NCBI GenBank assembly: GCA_026414225.1
Contig: JAOAJK010000003.1
Location: forward strand, 62,001 to 126,000
Source: Thermoplasmata archaeon
Lineage (GTDB): Archaea > Thermoplasmatota > Thermoplasmata > Lutacidiplasmatales > SKW197
Length of the DNA stretch: 64,000 bases
Direction: 5' to 3'
A model generated the notes under the pieces. The model was not told the DNA's origin. It made no database searches and saw nothing but the letters and a program-made list of their open reading frames with translations. Both the position numbers and the translations under genes were made by a program. Positions within the stretch are counted from its first letter, which is position 1; the number at the start of each line of letters is the position of its first letter. Of this stretch, positions 16,531-26,300 are shown one piece after another.

Positions 16531-19182
16531 ATGGATGCACGGCAATTCCCACCAGTCATGGTGGATAGGGAAAAAGAACTTGGGATTTTAAAGCAGGTGA
16601 TGAAGGACGCAGAAGAGGGTAGGGGAAACACTGTTCTGATAAGTGGCGATGTGGGAGTTGGAAAAACCCGGCTTGCCAGCGAATTCGCAGAGATGTGTCA
16701 AAAGGAGGGTTTTACCGTGCTTTCTTCAATATGCATTGGCAACAATGAACCCGCCTATCTGCCGGTGCTCTCAGCCCTTCAAACCTATGCAAAGAAAGTT
16801 CGTGAGCGGTCTGAGATGTATGTTCCCCTCGGGCTCGCCAGTTTTCAGAGCTTGGAAATTGAGGAACTGAATCCGGATACGATGGCAAGGGAAAGGACAA
16901 GGATGCTTGAACATCTCCTGCGTCAGTTCACTGGAATTTCAAGAAAACAGCCGGTGCTTTTTATGGTCGACGACCTGCATCTTGCGGACTCAGCTACCCT
17001 CTCATTTTTCCATTATCTTGGTAGAAACATCAAAACTGAGAAAATTATTGCTATCGCAACCTATGTGGAGGAGTATGCCCGCACTGAAACCATCTTTGCA
17101 AGCACAATGAGGAACATGAGCATCGAACGGTTGTGCACCGTGCTGAAACTTGAGGCCTTCAGCAGAAAAGAGATACAGCAGATCGTTGAACAACTCGGAC
17201 TTGCGCAGGTGGATGAGATTGCAAGATATGTTCATGACAGAACCTCGGGCAATCCCTTTTTCGTGATTGAGTTTTTAACAGCCATCCAGAGTTCAGGATT
17301 GAGTGACATCGAATCCATCAAAAGGATGGAGATGCCAGACACCGTAAAAGACCTTGTGAAGTACCGTTTTTCGGGATTGAGCGAAAAAGCGAGGAAGGTG
17401 CTCACCGCATGTGCCGTGCTGGGAAGGGTGTTTGAGTATGAAGTGCTGGATGAGCTTGCAGGGCTAAAGGAGGAGGAGTTGCTGGATGCCATTGAGGAAC
17501 TTATCTCCCAGAATTTTCTGGTAGAAACAGAGGAATTTGAGGAAGGTTACAAGTTTGTGAGCAACACTGCCCACGAAGTCATATATGAGGATATAACAGG
17601 CGCACGCAGAAGAATCATGCATCAGAAGGCTGCGGAGGTCCTTGAGAAGCTTCACGGAAGGGATGAGCAATTCTGGAGCGAAATAGCACGCCACTACAGG
17701 GCCTGCCACAACAAAACCAAATTTTTAGAGTATGCTGTGAAGGCGGGAAGGTGTGCAGCCCGAAGATTTGCGAACGCAGAGGCCGCAGAACTCTTTGAAA
17801 GTGCAATAGAAGTTCTGGGGGAAACGGAGGAAGAGGTGCAGCAGAAGGTTGAAATTCTGTGGGATCTGGCAGAAGTTCTGGAGCTGGATGGAAAATACGA
17901 TTTCGCACTGGAAGTGCTGAGAAAAAGGTTTGATTACACACTCCAGAGGAACCCTGTGGAGGCAGGGAAAACCTGCAGGAAACTATCTGAAATTTTCATA
18001 AGCAAGGGAGAATATGAGAGTGCTCTGAGAGAGGTGGAAAGGGCGGAGGAGCTGCTTACCGGAATCCCGGAAGCAAGGTTTGAGCTTGCAGGCGTGTGGA
18101 GTGCAAAGGGTTATGTGTACGAACGGAAGGGAGAATACAAGAGCGGAATAGAGTGGCAGATGAGAGCTCTGGCGGTCTTCGAAGAACTAAACGCACAGAA
18201 GGAGGTTGCAAATGCAAATCACAGAATCGGGGCAGGGCACTGGTACATTGGCGAATACGATAGTGCCCTGGAATTTTATCAGAGGGCACTCGAAATTCGT
18301 GAAAAGATCGGGGATGTAAGGGGGGTTGCCAATACCTACAACAACATTGGGGTGGTGTATTATAGCAAGGGGAATTACGAGAGAGCGATAGACTTCTACC
18401 ATAAGGGTGCCGAAATCCAGAATAAACTTGGAGATGTATTCGGTGTGGCAATGACTTATACCAACCTCGGACTGGTATATTCCAACAAAGGGGACTATGA
18501 TAAAGCGGTTGAGTATTACCTCAAAAGTTTAGAGATAGAGGAAAAAATCGGGGATTTGTGGGGTGTGGAATGGTCCTATCAAAATCTAGGTGTCATTTAC
18601 CGTGATAGAGGGGACCATCGGAAAGCCCTTGAATTTTATTCTAGAAGTTTAGCAATCGGCGAAGAAATAGGAGACATGAGGGGAATGGCATGGTCGTATG
18701 GAAACATCGGGAGCGAGTATCTTACCCTCGGACAATTTGACGATGCTCTCAAACTGTTGAAAAAAAGCTTGGAAATCGGAGAAAAAATAGACCAGAAGGA
18801 TATTGTCTGCATTGGCATGCTCACGATTGCTCTGGCTTACTGCAGAAAGGGTGAATTTGAGATATGCGAAGAGTATCTCGAGGAAGGAAAGGAGATTGCG
18901 GATGAACTGGATGCGAAAGATAAGATAGGGTATTATTACATCGTGAGGGGTGAGTGTCTTCTTAAGAAAGGTGCGGTAGCCGAGGGGATTGCCTCGCTCA
19001 GGACGGCAATTGCAATTTTAGAGGAGATGGGTGCCTACGACATCAGCTATTATGAGACCCTGTTTGAAATTGGAAAATGGACAAAGGATAAGCAGATAAT
19101 GGAGAAAGCCCTGGCTTTCTTTGAAAGGATAGGAAATGTTACCCTGATTGAGAAGGCAAGGAAAGAACTGGGAGGAGCATAA
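16531..19182 (+). CDS. STAND-type AAA ATPase with C-terminal TPR array
   Basis: An 883-residue signalling ATPase. The start FVDREKEL-type (MVDREKELGIL) leads to Walker A ISGDVGVGKTRLAS (about 38-50) and Walker B VLFMVDDLHLADSATL (about 140-155), the AAA_16/MalT-like NTPase pattern. A helical winged region follows (LTACAVLGRVFEYEVLDELAG). From about residue 455 to 860 come at least seven TPRs (YNNIGVVYYSKGNYERAIDFYHKGAEI and similar). No DNA-binding, kinase or nuclease domain is attached, so the output partner is unknown. Such proteins act as ligand-gated oligomerising switches. It is a clear paralogue of the protein at 55012-58050. It stands alone between the DnaA-like gene and sepF. Confidence 0.87.
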   Translation: MDARQFPPVMVDREKELGILKQVMKDAEEGRGNTVLISGDVGVGKTRLASEFAEMCQKEGFTVLSSICIGNNEPAYLPVLSALQTYAKKVRERSEMYVPLGLASFQSLEIEELNPDTMARERTRMLEHLLRQFTGISRKQPVLFMVDDLHLADSATLSFFHYLGRNIKTEKIIAIATYVEEYARTETIFASTMRNMSIERLCTVLKLEAFSRKEIQQIVEQLGLAQVDEIARYVHDRTSGNPFFVIEFLTAIQSSGLSDIESIKRMEMPDTVKDLVKYRFSGLSEKARKVLTACAVLGRVFEYEVLDELAGLKEEELLDAIEELISQNFLVETEEFEEGYKFVSNTAHEVIYEDITGARRRIMHQKAAEVLEKLHGRDEQFWSEIARHYRACHNKTKFLEYAVKAGRCAARRFANAEAAELFESAIEVLGETEEEVQQKVEILWDLAEVLELDGKYDFALEVLRKRFDYTLQRNPVEAGKTCRKLSEIFISKGEYESALREVERAEELLTGIPEARFELAGVWSAKGYVYERKGEYKSGIEWQMRALAVFEELNAQKEVANANHRIGAGHWYIGEYDSALEFYQRALEIREKIGDVRGVANTYNNIGVVYYSKGNYERAIDFYHKGAEIQNKLGDVFGVAMTYTNLGLVYSNKGDYDKAVEYYLKSLEIEEKIGDLWGVEWSYQNLGVIYRDRGDHRKALEFYSRSLAIGEEIGDMRGMAWSYGNIGSEYLTLGQFDDALKLLKKSLEIGEKIDQKDIVCIGMLTIALAYCRKGEFEICEEYLEEGKEIADELDAKDKIGYYYIVRGECLLKKGAVAEGIASLRTAIAILEEMGAYDISYYETLFEIGKWTKDKQIMEKALAFFERIGNVTLIEKARKELGGA

Positions 19183-19240
19183 CCTTTTGCGGGCCCTCCC
19201 AACAACCCAATTTTTTACGCTTTGCATCTCGTTGGAAAAG

Positions 19241-19248
19241 TATATATC
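19241..19248 (+). promoter_or_regulatory. TATA box for sepF
   Basis: The sequence gaaaagtatatatcac has the purine-rich BRE-like lead and TATA core, 34-41 bases upstream of the ATG at 19282. GAGGTG lies between it and the start, so this gene has a short leader with a ribosome site. Confidence 0.6.
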
Positions 19249-19281
19249 ACACTATTTTAATAACCTCCTGAGGTGCATGAT

Positions 19282-19671
19282 ATGACGGGACTGTTGAAGA
19301 AGAACCCTCTCAAAGCATTGAAAGGTGAAAGTGCAGTGGCAGAGCCAGGAACCTACATAGACCTTGGCCAGATGGTCTTTGAGGACGAGGCGAGTGCCCT
19401 CCAGCCAGCAAAGGCAGTGGTGCGGCTCGCAGACATAATCAGATATGAGGATGTGAATGCAATCCTGGGGGAGATATACAAGGGCAACATAGTCATCCTG
19501 GATGTCACTTCAGTTGCAAATGACCAGCTTACGATGAAGCGGATTACGGTGGAGATAAAGAACGCAGTGAAGGAAACTGGCGGAGACATCGCAGGGGTTT
19601 CAAAGAATCTGATTATGATAACTCCTGGTGGAATAAAGATAGACCGCCAGAAGATGAAACTAGGGTTCTAA
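19282..19671 (+). CDS. sepF: SepF, FtsZ membrane anchor for cell division
   Basis: A 129-residue archaeal SepF. The N-terminus MTGLLKKNPLKALKG is a short amphipathic membrane-targeting segment. The core has YIDLGQMVFEDE, then GNIVILDVTSVANDQLTMKRITVEIKNAV, GGDIAGVSKNLIMITPGGIKIDRQ, matching the SepF fold that dimerises and binds the FtsZ C-terminal tail. The track begins at GTG 19273; ATG 19282, six bases after GAGGTG, gives the expected N-terminus. ftsZ is not in the window. The downstream neighbour is the convergent DRG GTPase gene. Confidence 0.88.
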   Translation: MTGLLKKNPLKALKGESAVAEPGTYIDLGQMVFEDEASALQPAKAVVRLADIIRYEDVNAILGEIYKGNIVILDVTSVANDQLTMKRITVEIKNAVKETGGDIAGVSKNLIMITPGGIKIDRQKMKLGF

Positions 19672-19676
19672 AAAGG

Positions 19677-20789
19677 TTATTCGCTCCGGAGGATCAGGGT
19701 AAGTATATCCTCATCCTCCAGTTTGTGGTTCAGACCTACCCGCTGTCCTGGGTGCCTGGCACTCTTTCCCCACACGCATGCATACCTGAATCTATTTTTG
19801 AAGTCGCGGTGGATGGCATTGCAGACATCCTCCACATCCGCACCCTTTCTCAGGATGAGCGGTTCCCTGTAATCCACATCCCCGCCCTGGGGTTTCATGT
19901 AGATGCGGATGAACTCTAGGGCCGAGTAAATTTTTTCCTTCAGGATTTCAAGGTTAATTTCCCTTTCTGAAGAAATGGGTATTACATCGAAACCCCCTGC
20001 CTGGATCGCCTTCACAGTATTTTCGAGGGTATGCTCGTCAATCAAATCAATTTTGTTGAGAATGCAGATGGCTGGGATGTAAACCCTGTTTTGAGAGAGG
20101 GCATCAATCAACCTCTCCTCTGTGAGGTCCTCTCTGAGAACCACATCCGCATTTATGTAGCCCATCTCCCTGACAATGTCCTTCACGAGCAGCTCGTTCA
20201 AAACTGTGAGTTCAACGGTTGAATGGACCTCTATGCCGCCCCGCTCCTTCTTGGTCACGCTCACATTCGGCGGACGCTGGTTAAGACGGATTCCTCCCTT
20301 ATAAAGTTCACTCACAAGCGCATCCACATTGTGCTCAAACACATCACAGACGAGTGCGATCAGGTCCGCGGACCTTGCCACCGAGAGCACCTCCCTGCCC
20401 CTTCCCCTTCCCGCTGCCGCCCCTGAAACAATGCCGGGCATATCCAGAATCTGGATTTTGGCCCCTTTGTGCACGAGCATCCCCGGGATAATGTTTAATG
20501 TTGTAAAATCATAGGCACCGACCCTGCTCTCTGCATCCGTGATCTTGTTAAGCAGCGTGCTCTTACCCACGCTGGGAAAACCCACGAGGGCAACGGTTGC
20601 ATTTCCTGACTTTCGCACTGCATAACTCTGCCTGCTCCTCCCTACACCCGCACTTCTCCGCATCTCCAGCTCGTTCTGAAGCCGCGCAAGCTTCGCCTTC
20701 AATCTACCGATGTGATGCTGGGTTTTCTTGTTATACTTGGTGTTCTTGATTTCTTCCTCTATCTGTCTGATTTCGTCTTCGATTGTCAT
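19677..20789 (-). CDS. drg: DRG-family GTPase with TGS domain
   Basis: A 370-residue developmentally-regulated GTP-binding (Rbg/DRG) protein of the Obg superfamily. It has an N-terminal helical region (EIRQIEEEIKNTKYNKKTQHHIGRLKAKLARL), G1 GFPSVGKST, the G2 Thr region FTTLNIIPG, G3 DMPG in LDMPGIVSGAAAGRGRG, G4 NKID (CILNKIDLI) and G5 ISS. A C-terminal TGS domain follows (GADVEDVCNAIHRDFKNRFRYACVWG). DRGs associate with translating ribosomes and are conserved from archaea to humans. Length is typical. A TATA-like ttaataaatt lies about 20-30 bases upstream on the minus strand. Confidence 0.93.
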   Translation of the reverse strand: MTIEDEIRQIEEEIKNTKYNKKTQHHIGRLKAKLARLQNELEMRRSAGVGRSRQSYAVRKSGNATVALVGFPSVGKSTLLNKITDAESRVGAYDFTTLNIIPGMLVHKGAKIQILDMPGIVSGAAAGRGRGREVLSVARSADLIALVCDVFEHNVDALVSELYKGGIRLNQRPPNVSVTKKERGGIEVHSTVELTVLNELLVKDIVREMGYINADVVLREDLTEERLIDALSQNRVYIPAICILNKIDLIDEHTLENTVKAIQAGGFDVIPISSEREINLEILKEKIYSALEFIRIYMKPQGGDVDYREPLILRKGADVEDVCNAIHRDFKNRFRYACVWGKSARHPGQRVGLNHKLEDEDILTLILRSE

Positions 20790-21086
20790 CTTACCAGAGA
20801 GAAAATAGGGAATTTATTAAGGTTATTGGTGGGGTTTCAAATCCATTTCTTATATTATGTCTTCTTAAGTTTTGTCCTTTTCCCTCTGTAGTACCGACGG
20901 ACATCGTGAATCCATGGTTTGCTTCTCACATTCACGAGGTGGGCTGATAATACAAACACAGCACACAGAGCGAAATTATAATATATGGTGATTTGATATC
21001 CTTTTACCCCCATCTTTAGAAAGCGGACTTCAGGGATGTTATCATCTCTGGATGTTACTGAACAATACCCAAAAACAGGTGCGCCC

Positions 21087-23189
21087 ATGCGGAAAAATAC
21101 AGCAGGAGTAAAAGCATGGTTCCAGCTTCCAGGTCTAATTTTCCTCATCGGGGTGCTGATTTTTTCGGCGTCTCATACCTCTGCATCATCAGAAGAATAT
21201 AGAAACGAAGCCATACTTTCTACCTCTCAACCCACCCTTATAGTTAAGGTTTCTGTGAACAAAATAAGGGAAGGGGAGCCAACAGATATTACTGTGATTG
21301 TAACGGATACATATTATCGACAACCTGTGCCAAACGCAACGGTCGGCCTTTACATAAATGAAGATTCAAAGTTAAAACCTACAGGCATTCCGAATGCTAC
21401 AACAAACCAGGAGGGTATCGCAGAATTTAAAGGAGTAGTGATTAAGGATCTGCCAGAAGGCACTTATCTGTATGTATTTGCAACGCTATACTTTGAGTAT
21501 GGTTACATTCAAGTGCCCATTGAGAAAGTAACATTAGAGACACGACTATGGGAAAATGGTTTATGTGTCCTTGGTCTGGCAATCGTAATCTTTATTGGAT
21601 TAATTGTTGTCGGTCTCAGGATTAGAGAAATAAAAAATAAAGAGAGAGAGGATGTTCTTAAAGCAGGTTGGGGAACGCTCTTTTTTTGGAGCTCTCTTCT
21701 TGGTATTGGAGTTTACCTATTAGCCTTGTTCTTCTGCGGGAGTGATTTAAATTCCTTTCTAGAGCCCATGAGATATATTCCTGCGATTGTTTTGGTGATT
21801 GCTGGCGCTGTTGTGATTTCTGCGACTTTTATGGGCTGGTATAACGCCACCTTTGGGTTAATATATAAAGTGGGTGATGCGCTGAACGAAGTGGGTAAAA
21901 GTGTAGTTGCAACCTTCGGCGACCAAAATGTCCCTTCACAACCTCTCCAACATATAGATGGGAAACTTGCATTTGAAAAGTGGATGGAAGAATTTGAAAA
22001 AAAGAAAAAAATTCTTAGATCCATAAGAGGTTCATCTCTCTTGACGCCCAAAATTCTTGCCCAACCGATGAAATACATAGAGGAAAAGAAGTATGTTGGC
22101 GGTGCATATATAGGGCGGAAGGAGGTAGAACGCTTTTACGATGACACGCTGTTGTATAATCTGTACGATTCATATATTCTTCATACGGATCCCAAGAAGC
22201 CCGAATCTCCAACTGGTTATGTATCTAAGAAAGTGGTTTTTCCTTACGCAGATGCGGGAGAAGTTAGCTGCGAAGAATGTAATGGGGTGGGTGAATATAA
22301 GTGCCCTGCCTGTAATGGGATAGGATTCCGGAAGTGTGTGGCGTGCAACGGAACTGGAGAGATTGAAACGACAAGAATAACCTATAAATCTACAGGACCT
22401 GATTTACTACGATCTTCTGCATCGGACTACTATAGCCTTTCGCGTAGTACGGGTGCATTTACGGTCGACTCGGGATCTGCTAGAGGTAAGCCCGCAGATG
22501 TGATCTCAGTGAAGCATCCTTCTGGTGTAGAGACACGAGTAACGGTATCCCAACCTTCGGTCGCATCTGGCTATAGTTCTAGCGACCCATATCGAACAGA
22601 GTTTGTCCGAGAGCGACAGAGGTGTCATTTGTGCAATGGAACTGGGTATTCCTCACGCGCCTGTTCGCTGTGTCGCGGGACAGGTGGGAGGGTGTGCACA
22701 AAATGTAGGGGTATAGGTAAACTAAGAAAACTGCGAGCGAAGATATGGGAGTGCAGTGATATTAAACGCTTTGATACGGAATATCCCGGTTTGGGAATTA
22801 TGAGTGAAGAGCAGTTCAGGCAGATATCCGCAATGAAAGTTTCGAACGAAAATGAGAGCGGAAACAATCCACGAATTCAAGAAGTCCTCACGAGGATGCG
22901 CGCCAAATATGATAGATGGTTGGGTGAAAGCAACGGCAAGGTTCTGCTCACGGATTATACTCCATATGTGTTCCCAGTAACAGAATCAATTTTTGAGTGG
23001 TATGACAAAAAAAGATTTTCTATATTTGCGATCGGCACCCCAAAGGGCTGGCTTCTCGAGGGGCCAAATATTCCTCTTTCTGTAGAACCTCGTAAAGAAT
23101 TTTTCAGGCGGCACAGAATCTTCTCATCCATTCTTGTCATAGAAGTCGTCGTGTTCGTGGTCCTTTATAAGCTATTTATATTGCCATAG
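21087..23189 (+). CDS. Membrane protein with Ig-like ectodomain and DnaJ-type zinc fingers
   Basis: A 700-residue protein unlike its neighbours in base use (more A/T). It has a signal peptide (LPGLIFLIGVLIFSASHTSA), then an Ig/Big-like ectodomain (TLIVKVSVNKIREGEPTDITVIVTD). Three membrane segments follow at about 160-250 (LCVLGLAIVIFIGLIVVGL, WSSLLGIGVYLLALFF, IPAIVLVIAGAVVISATF). A long inner region carries two DnaJ-like clusters: CEECNGVGEYKCPACNGIGFRKCVACNGTG (about 395) and CHLCNGTG...CSLCRGTGGRVCTKCRGIG (about 512). A tail anchor ends it (SSILVIEVVVFVVLYKLFI). There is no J-domain. ATG 21087 follows AGGTG and starts the signal peptide; the track start 21036 is too early. The function is unknown; a role in folding or binding of unfolded protein at the membrane is an inference. 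Confidence 0.8.
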   Translation: MRKNTAGVKAWFQLPGLIFLIGVLIFSASHTSASSEEYRNEAILSTSQPTLIVKVSVNKIREGEPTDITVIVTDTYYRQPVPNATVGLYINEDSKLKPTGIPNATTNQEGIAEFKGVVIKDLPEGTYLYVFATLYFEYGYIQVPIEKVTLETRLWENGLCVLGLAIVIFIGLIVVGLRIREIKNKEREDVLKAGWGTLFFWSSLLGIGVYLLALFFCGSDLNSFLEPMRYIPAIVLVIAGAVVISATFMGWYNATFGLIYKVGDALNEVGKSVVATFGDQNVPSQPLQHIDGKLAFEKWMEEFEKKKKILRSIRGSSLLTPKILAQPMKYIEEKKYVGGAYIGRKEVERFYDDTLLYNLYDSYILHTDPKKPESPTGYVSKKVVFPYADAGEVSCEECNGVGEYKCPACNGIGFRKCVACNGTGEIETTRITYKSTGPDLLRSSASDYYSLSRSTGAFTVDSGSARGKPADVISVKHPSGVETRVTVSQPSVASGYSSSDPYRTEFVRERQRCHLCNGTGYSSRACSLCRGTGGRVCTKCRGIGKLRKLRAKIWECSDIKRFDTEYPGLGIMSEEQFRQISAMKVSNENESGNNPRIQEVLTRMRAKYDRWLGESNGKVLLTDYTPYVFPVTESIFEWYDKKRFSIFAIGTPKGWLLEGPNIPLSVEPRKEFFRRHRIFSSILVIEVVVFVVLYKLFILP

Positions 23190-23302
23190 AGCCGCAAAAA
23201 ACGAATGGGTTTTGCCCAGTTGAGAGATGTGCATATTTGGATAATATTGGTACCTTGCACTATTTCTTTCTTATAGGCAACACATCGACTCTCTCCAAAA
23301 AC

Positions 23303-23310
23303 CTTTATAT
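23303..23310 (+). promoter_or_regulatory. TATA box for the family 5 substrate-binding protein
   Basis: The sequence aaacctttatatcgc is centred about 25 bases before the ATG at 23331. Transcription would begin at or next to the start codon, giving a leaderless mRNA. Confidence 0.55.
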
Positions 23311-23330
23311 CGCAAGGTGCGTTTTAGGCC

Positions 23331-26300
23331 ATGCACGGGATAGGTCGAATTTTACTGGTCTGGGTGATGGTGAGTTGGCTGATAGTCCAGGTTCCTTGCG
23401 GAACAGAGGGGACCACTCTGAACAAGCAGCAGGTGATGGAAACTCCGGAATTCGGGCAAATTATAGCGGGCAGCGTGCTGGATATTCAGACACTGAATCC
23501 CTGCACTGCTGAGGATGATTACACGCTCAGGGTTCTCTCCCTTGTTTACGATTCCCTTGCCTACACAAACCGGACTACGGGAAGTGCAGAGCCAGGACTC
23601 GCAGCTTCATGGGAAACCGCAGATGGCCTCACATGGACTGTAAAGTTACGGGACAACCTTAAATGGCACGATGGCACGCTCCTCACAGCGGATGATGTGG
23701 TGTTTACCTACAACTTTATCCTGAACCCCGAGGCACCGTTAAAAACCTCCGAATACTTTAAGTTCTTGAAGTGGACCAGAATTCCCGGCGCAACGGACAA
23801 GAACGAAAACTACTGGGAGGCAGTGCAGAAGGTTGATGCCACCACGGTGAAATTTGTGCTGAACAAAACTGTCTGGGACTTCGGAATCACAATCCTTTCC
23901 CTGCCCATCCTGAAGAAAGACATCTGGAAAAATCACTGGGATGATGCGACTTCGTGGAATCTGGACCATAATTCCACTACCGGGGCATCAAAGAGCACGG
24001 GCAGTGGGCCCTTCAGAATGGTTTTATGGAAGCCAGGCATAGAAATTGTTCTGGCACCGAACACAGAATACTACAAGAGCATCAGCAACGGGATAAAAAT
24101 CGTGAAGTATCCCTCATATCTTTCCCTCCTTGAAGCGGTGAAGAACAGGGAGGTCTCTCTTGTTTTCCATCCTGTCTCATCTGAGTTCCTGCCTGACTTT
24201 AGCCAGGTCTCGTCTTTTTCGGCATTCCCGCACAAAGAAAGAGAGGTTACCTTCCTTGGTTTTAATCTTGAAAAATACTTCGAGGGTTATGATGAGGGTT
24301 CTGGCTATGAACAGCGAAGTTCCGTAGATGACCCCGTAACCTACCCTATAAAGGTTGCTGGCACAGATGCAGGGCTCCAGTTTAGAAATGCGGCGGGATA
24401 CCTGCTTCCTAACAGCCAGGTAGAAGCGAGATACTCTAATTTCCTTATCTGGGAGAATTCCCTCGTTCAGAAGGGCGATCAGTACTACAATACCAGCGTG
24501 AAAACCTATACGCAAAACATTTCCCAGGCAATAACTTTGCTGAACACCGCGAGTTACAAGGACATGGATGGCGATGGCTGGCGTGAGGACTACAACGGGA
24601 GAAAGATGGGACATGATGGCGTGGTAAAAATTTACATTGAAGAAAAAACCACTATAAACCAGCAGGTTGCAATGTGGTTCTGTGCAAATCTGAGAACTGC
24701 GGGTGTGTATGCAGACACTGAGCCGCTTCAGGTGCTGAACATAAGGGACTACGACCTGTTCCTCTGCAGCGTGAAAGTGGATGAAACTTTTGAGTACATA
24801 TACAAATTAATCAGCAGCAAATATGATTACACTGATGGAATCACGAACGGTGAGAATCTGTGGAGATACAGAAACCCGGATACAGATAATCTTACTGGCA
24901 GCATGCTTTCCACCACCCAGGGCTTTGCAAATGCGATAAAATATGTGCAGGGCATCGTGTCCTCCCACCTACCCCTCATTCCAGTTTACTCTGAAATTCT
25001 TTACGATGTGGTCGATATAAGCAGGGTAATGATAAAACCAGTGCCAGATGAAAGTGTGCTTGAGAAGCACAATCTCGTCTCAATGTCTCTTGCCAGCAGT
25101 GTCTCGATAGAAGCATATGCGGTCCCCTATCGTCTGAATGCAGTGAGCGGAAGCCAGTCAGAAATTGTTGTCCGTGCCTCCGACCCGGCTGGGAACCCGG
25201 TAGTAAACGCAGAAGTTCAGGTCAAAATTTCACCCTCTAGTGCGATTACCCCTGATGCTACCTCCAAAACCACGGATAGCAATGGATGTGCATTCTTCAC
25301 CCTCGGGCTGACAAAGACACTGGATGTCGTTCAGCTTGTGAGTGTCGAATGCCTTCTCCCAAGCAATGGTGTAATGAAGAGATTTTATGTCCTTCTTGAG
25401 CCCTTTGAACTTGAAATCAACATAGTTTCAGAACTTTTTGTGAAAGGGCTGGCAAACAACACCTACACCTTCTCTTTTGAAATCCTGAACTCGGGCGTCG
25501 CTGTGAAGGAAGCGTTCAGCAGGGTGGTCTATGTCTCAGATGCAAGGATAAAGCCATTGATTGCAGAGAATGTCAGCGATGCTTCTGGCACTGCAGCACT
25601 TGAGTTCCTGATTACCGAGGATTTCATTGAGAATTCCTACCTCCAGATTTCCTTCGCAGTTTCAGTAGCTGGCGGTGAAGAAAGGGCATACTCTGCAGCG
25701 CTTGTGGTCACGACCGCGGGCTCCCTGGAGGTGACAATAACCGCCACATGTCAGGGCGTCAGCTGGAAAACAGGTAATGGTGAGATAAACGGCAGTGTAA
25801 CCTACGAGGGCAATCCCGTGGGTGCGATGACTGTAAAGTGCGGAATAATGGAACTGGATGGGATTTTTGAAATTGAGAACCCTGAACTGGTTACAGACAG
25901 CCAGGGAGCAGTAAAGTTCTCTGTCACAATGAACGAGATGCCAGTTACCTCGAGGGTATTTGATTATTACCTTGTCGTGTGCACCTCGGGTTACCACGGG
26001 GCAGTTTATGCCAGAAGCTTACTGCAGATTCCCGATGCTGTGACCGTGACTGCCCAGCCGTCCGTAATCGAAATCAAAGGAGAAAGTGGCAACACCGCAA
26101 ATCTGGTGGTGAAGGTGGAAGCTGAAGGGACTGGAATAACAAATGCCCTGGTCTTCGGCTGGAAGGACCGTGCGGACGGGAAAGTTTCAGTGCTTGGCAT
26201 TCCCGCCTTCACAAATGGAAGTGGAAATACGGAAATCCGTATCAGGATTACTGGAGATTATACGGATAATGCGGTACTCCAGCTGACGCTCAGGGGATTA

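Noticed and set aside
20855-21148. 97-codon minus-strand frame upstream of the zinc-finger membrane gene
   Set aside because: It begins inside the opposing gene, has no ribosome site, and shows no family resemblance. The part over 20855-21036 could be a remnant, but nothing supports this.
23237-23512. 91-codon plus-strand frame overlapping the start of the binding-protein gene
   Set aside because: It is out of frame with the real signal peptide, and its translation is Arg/Ser/Gly-rich with no motif.
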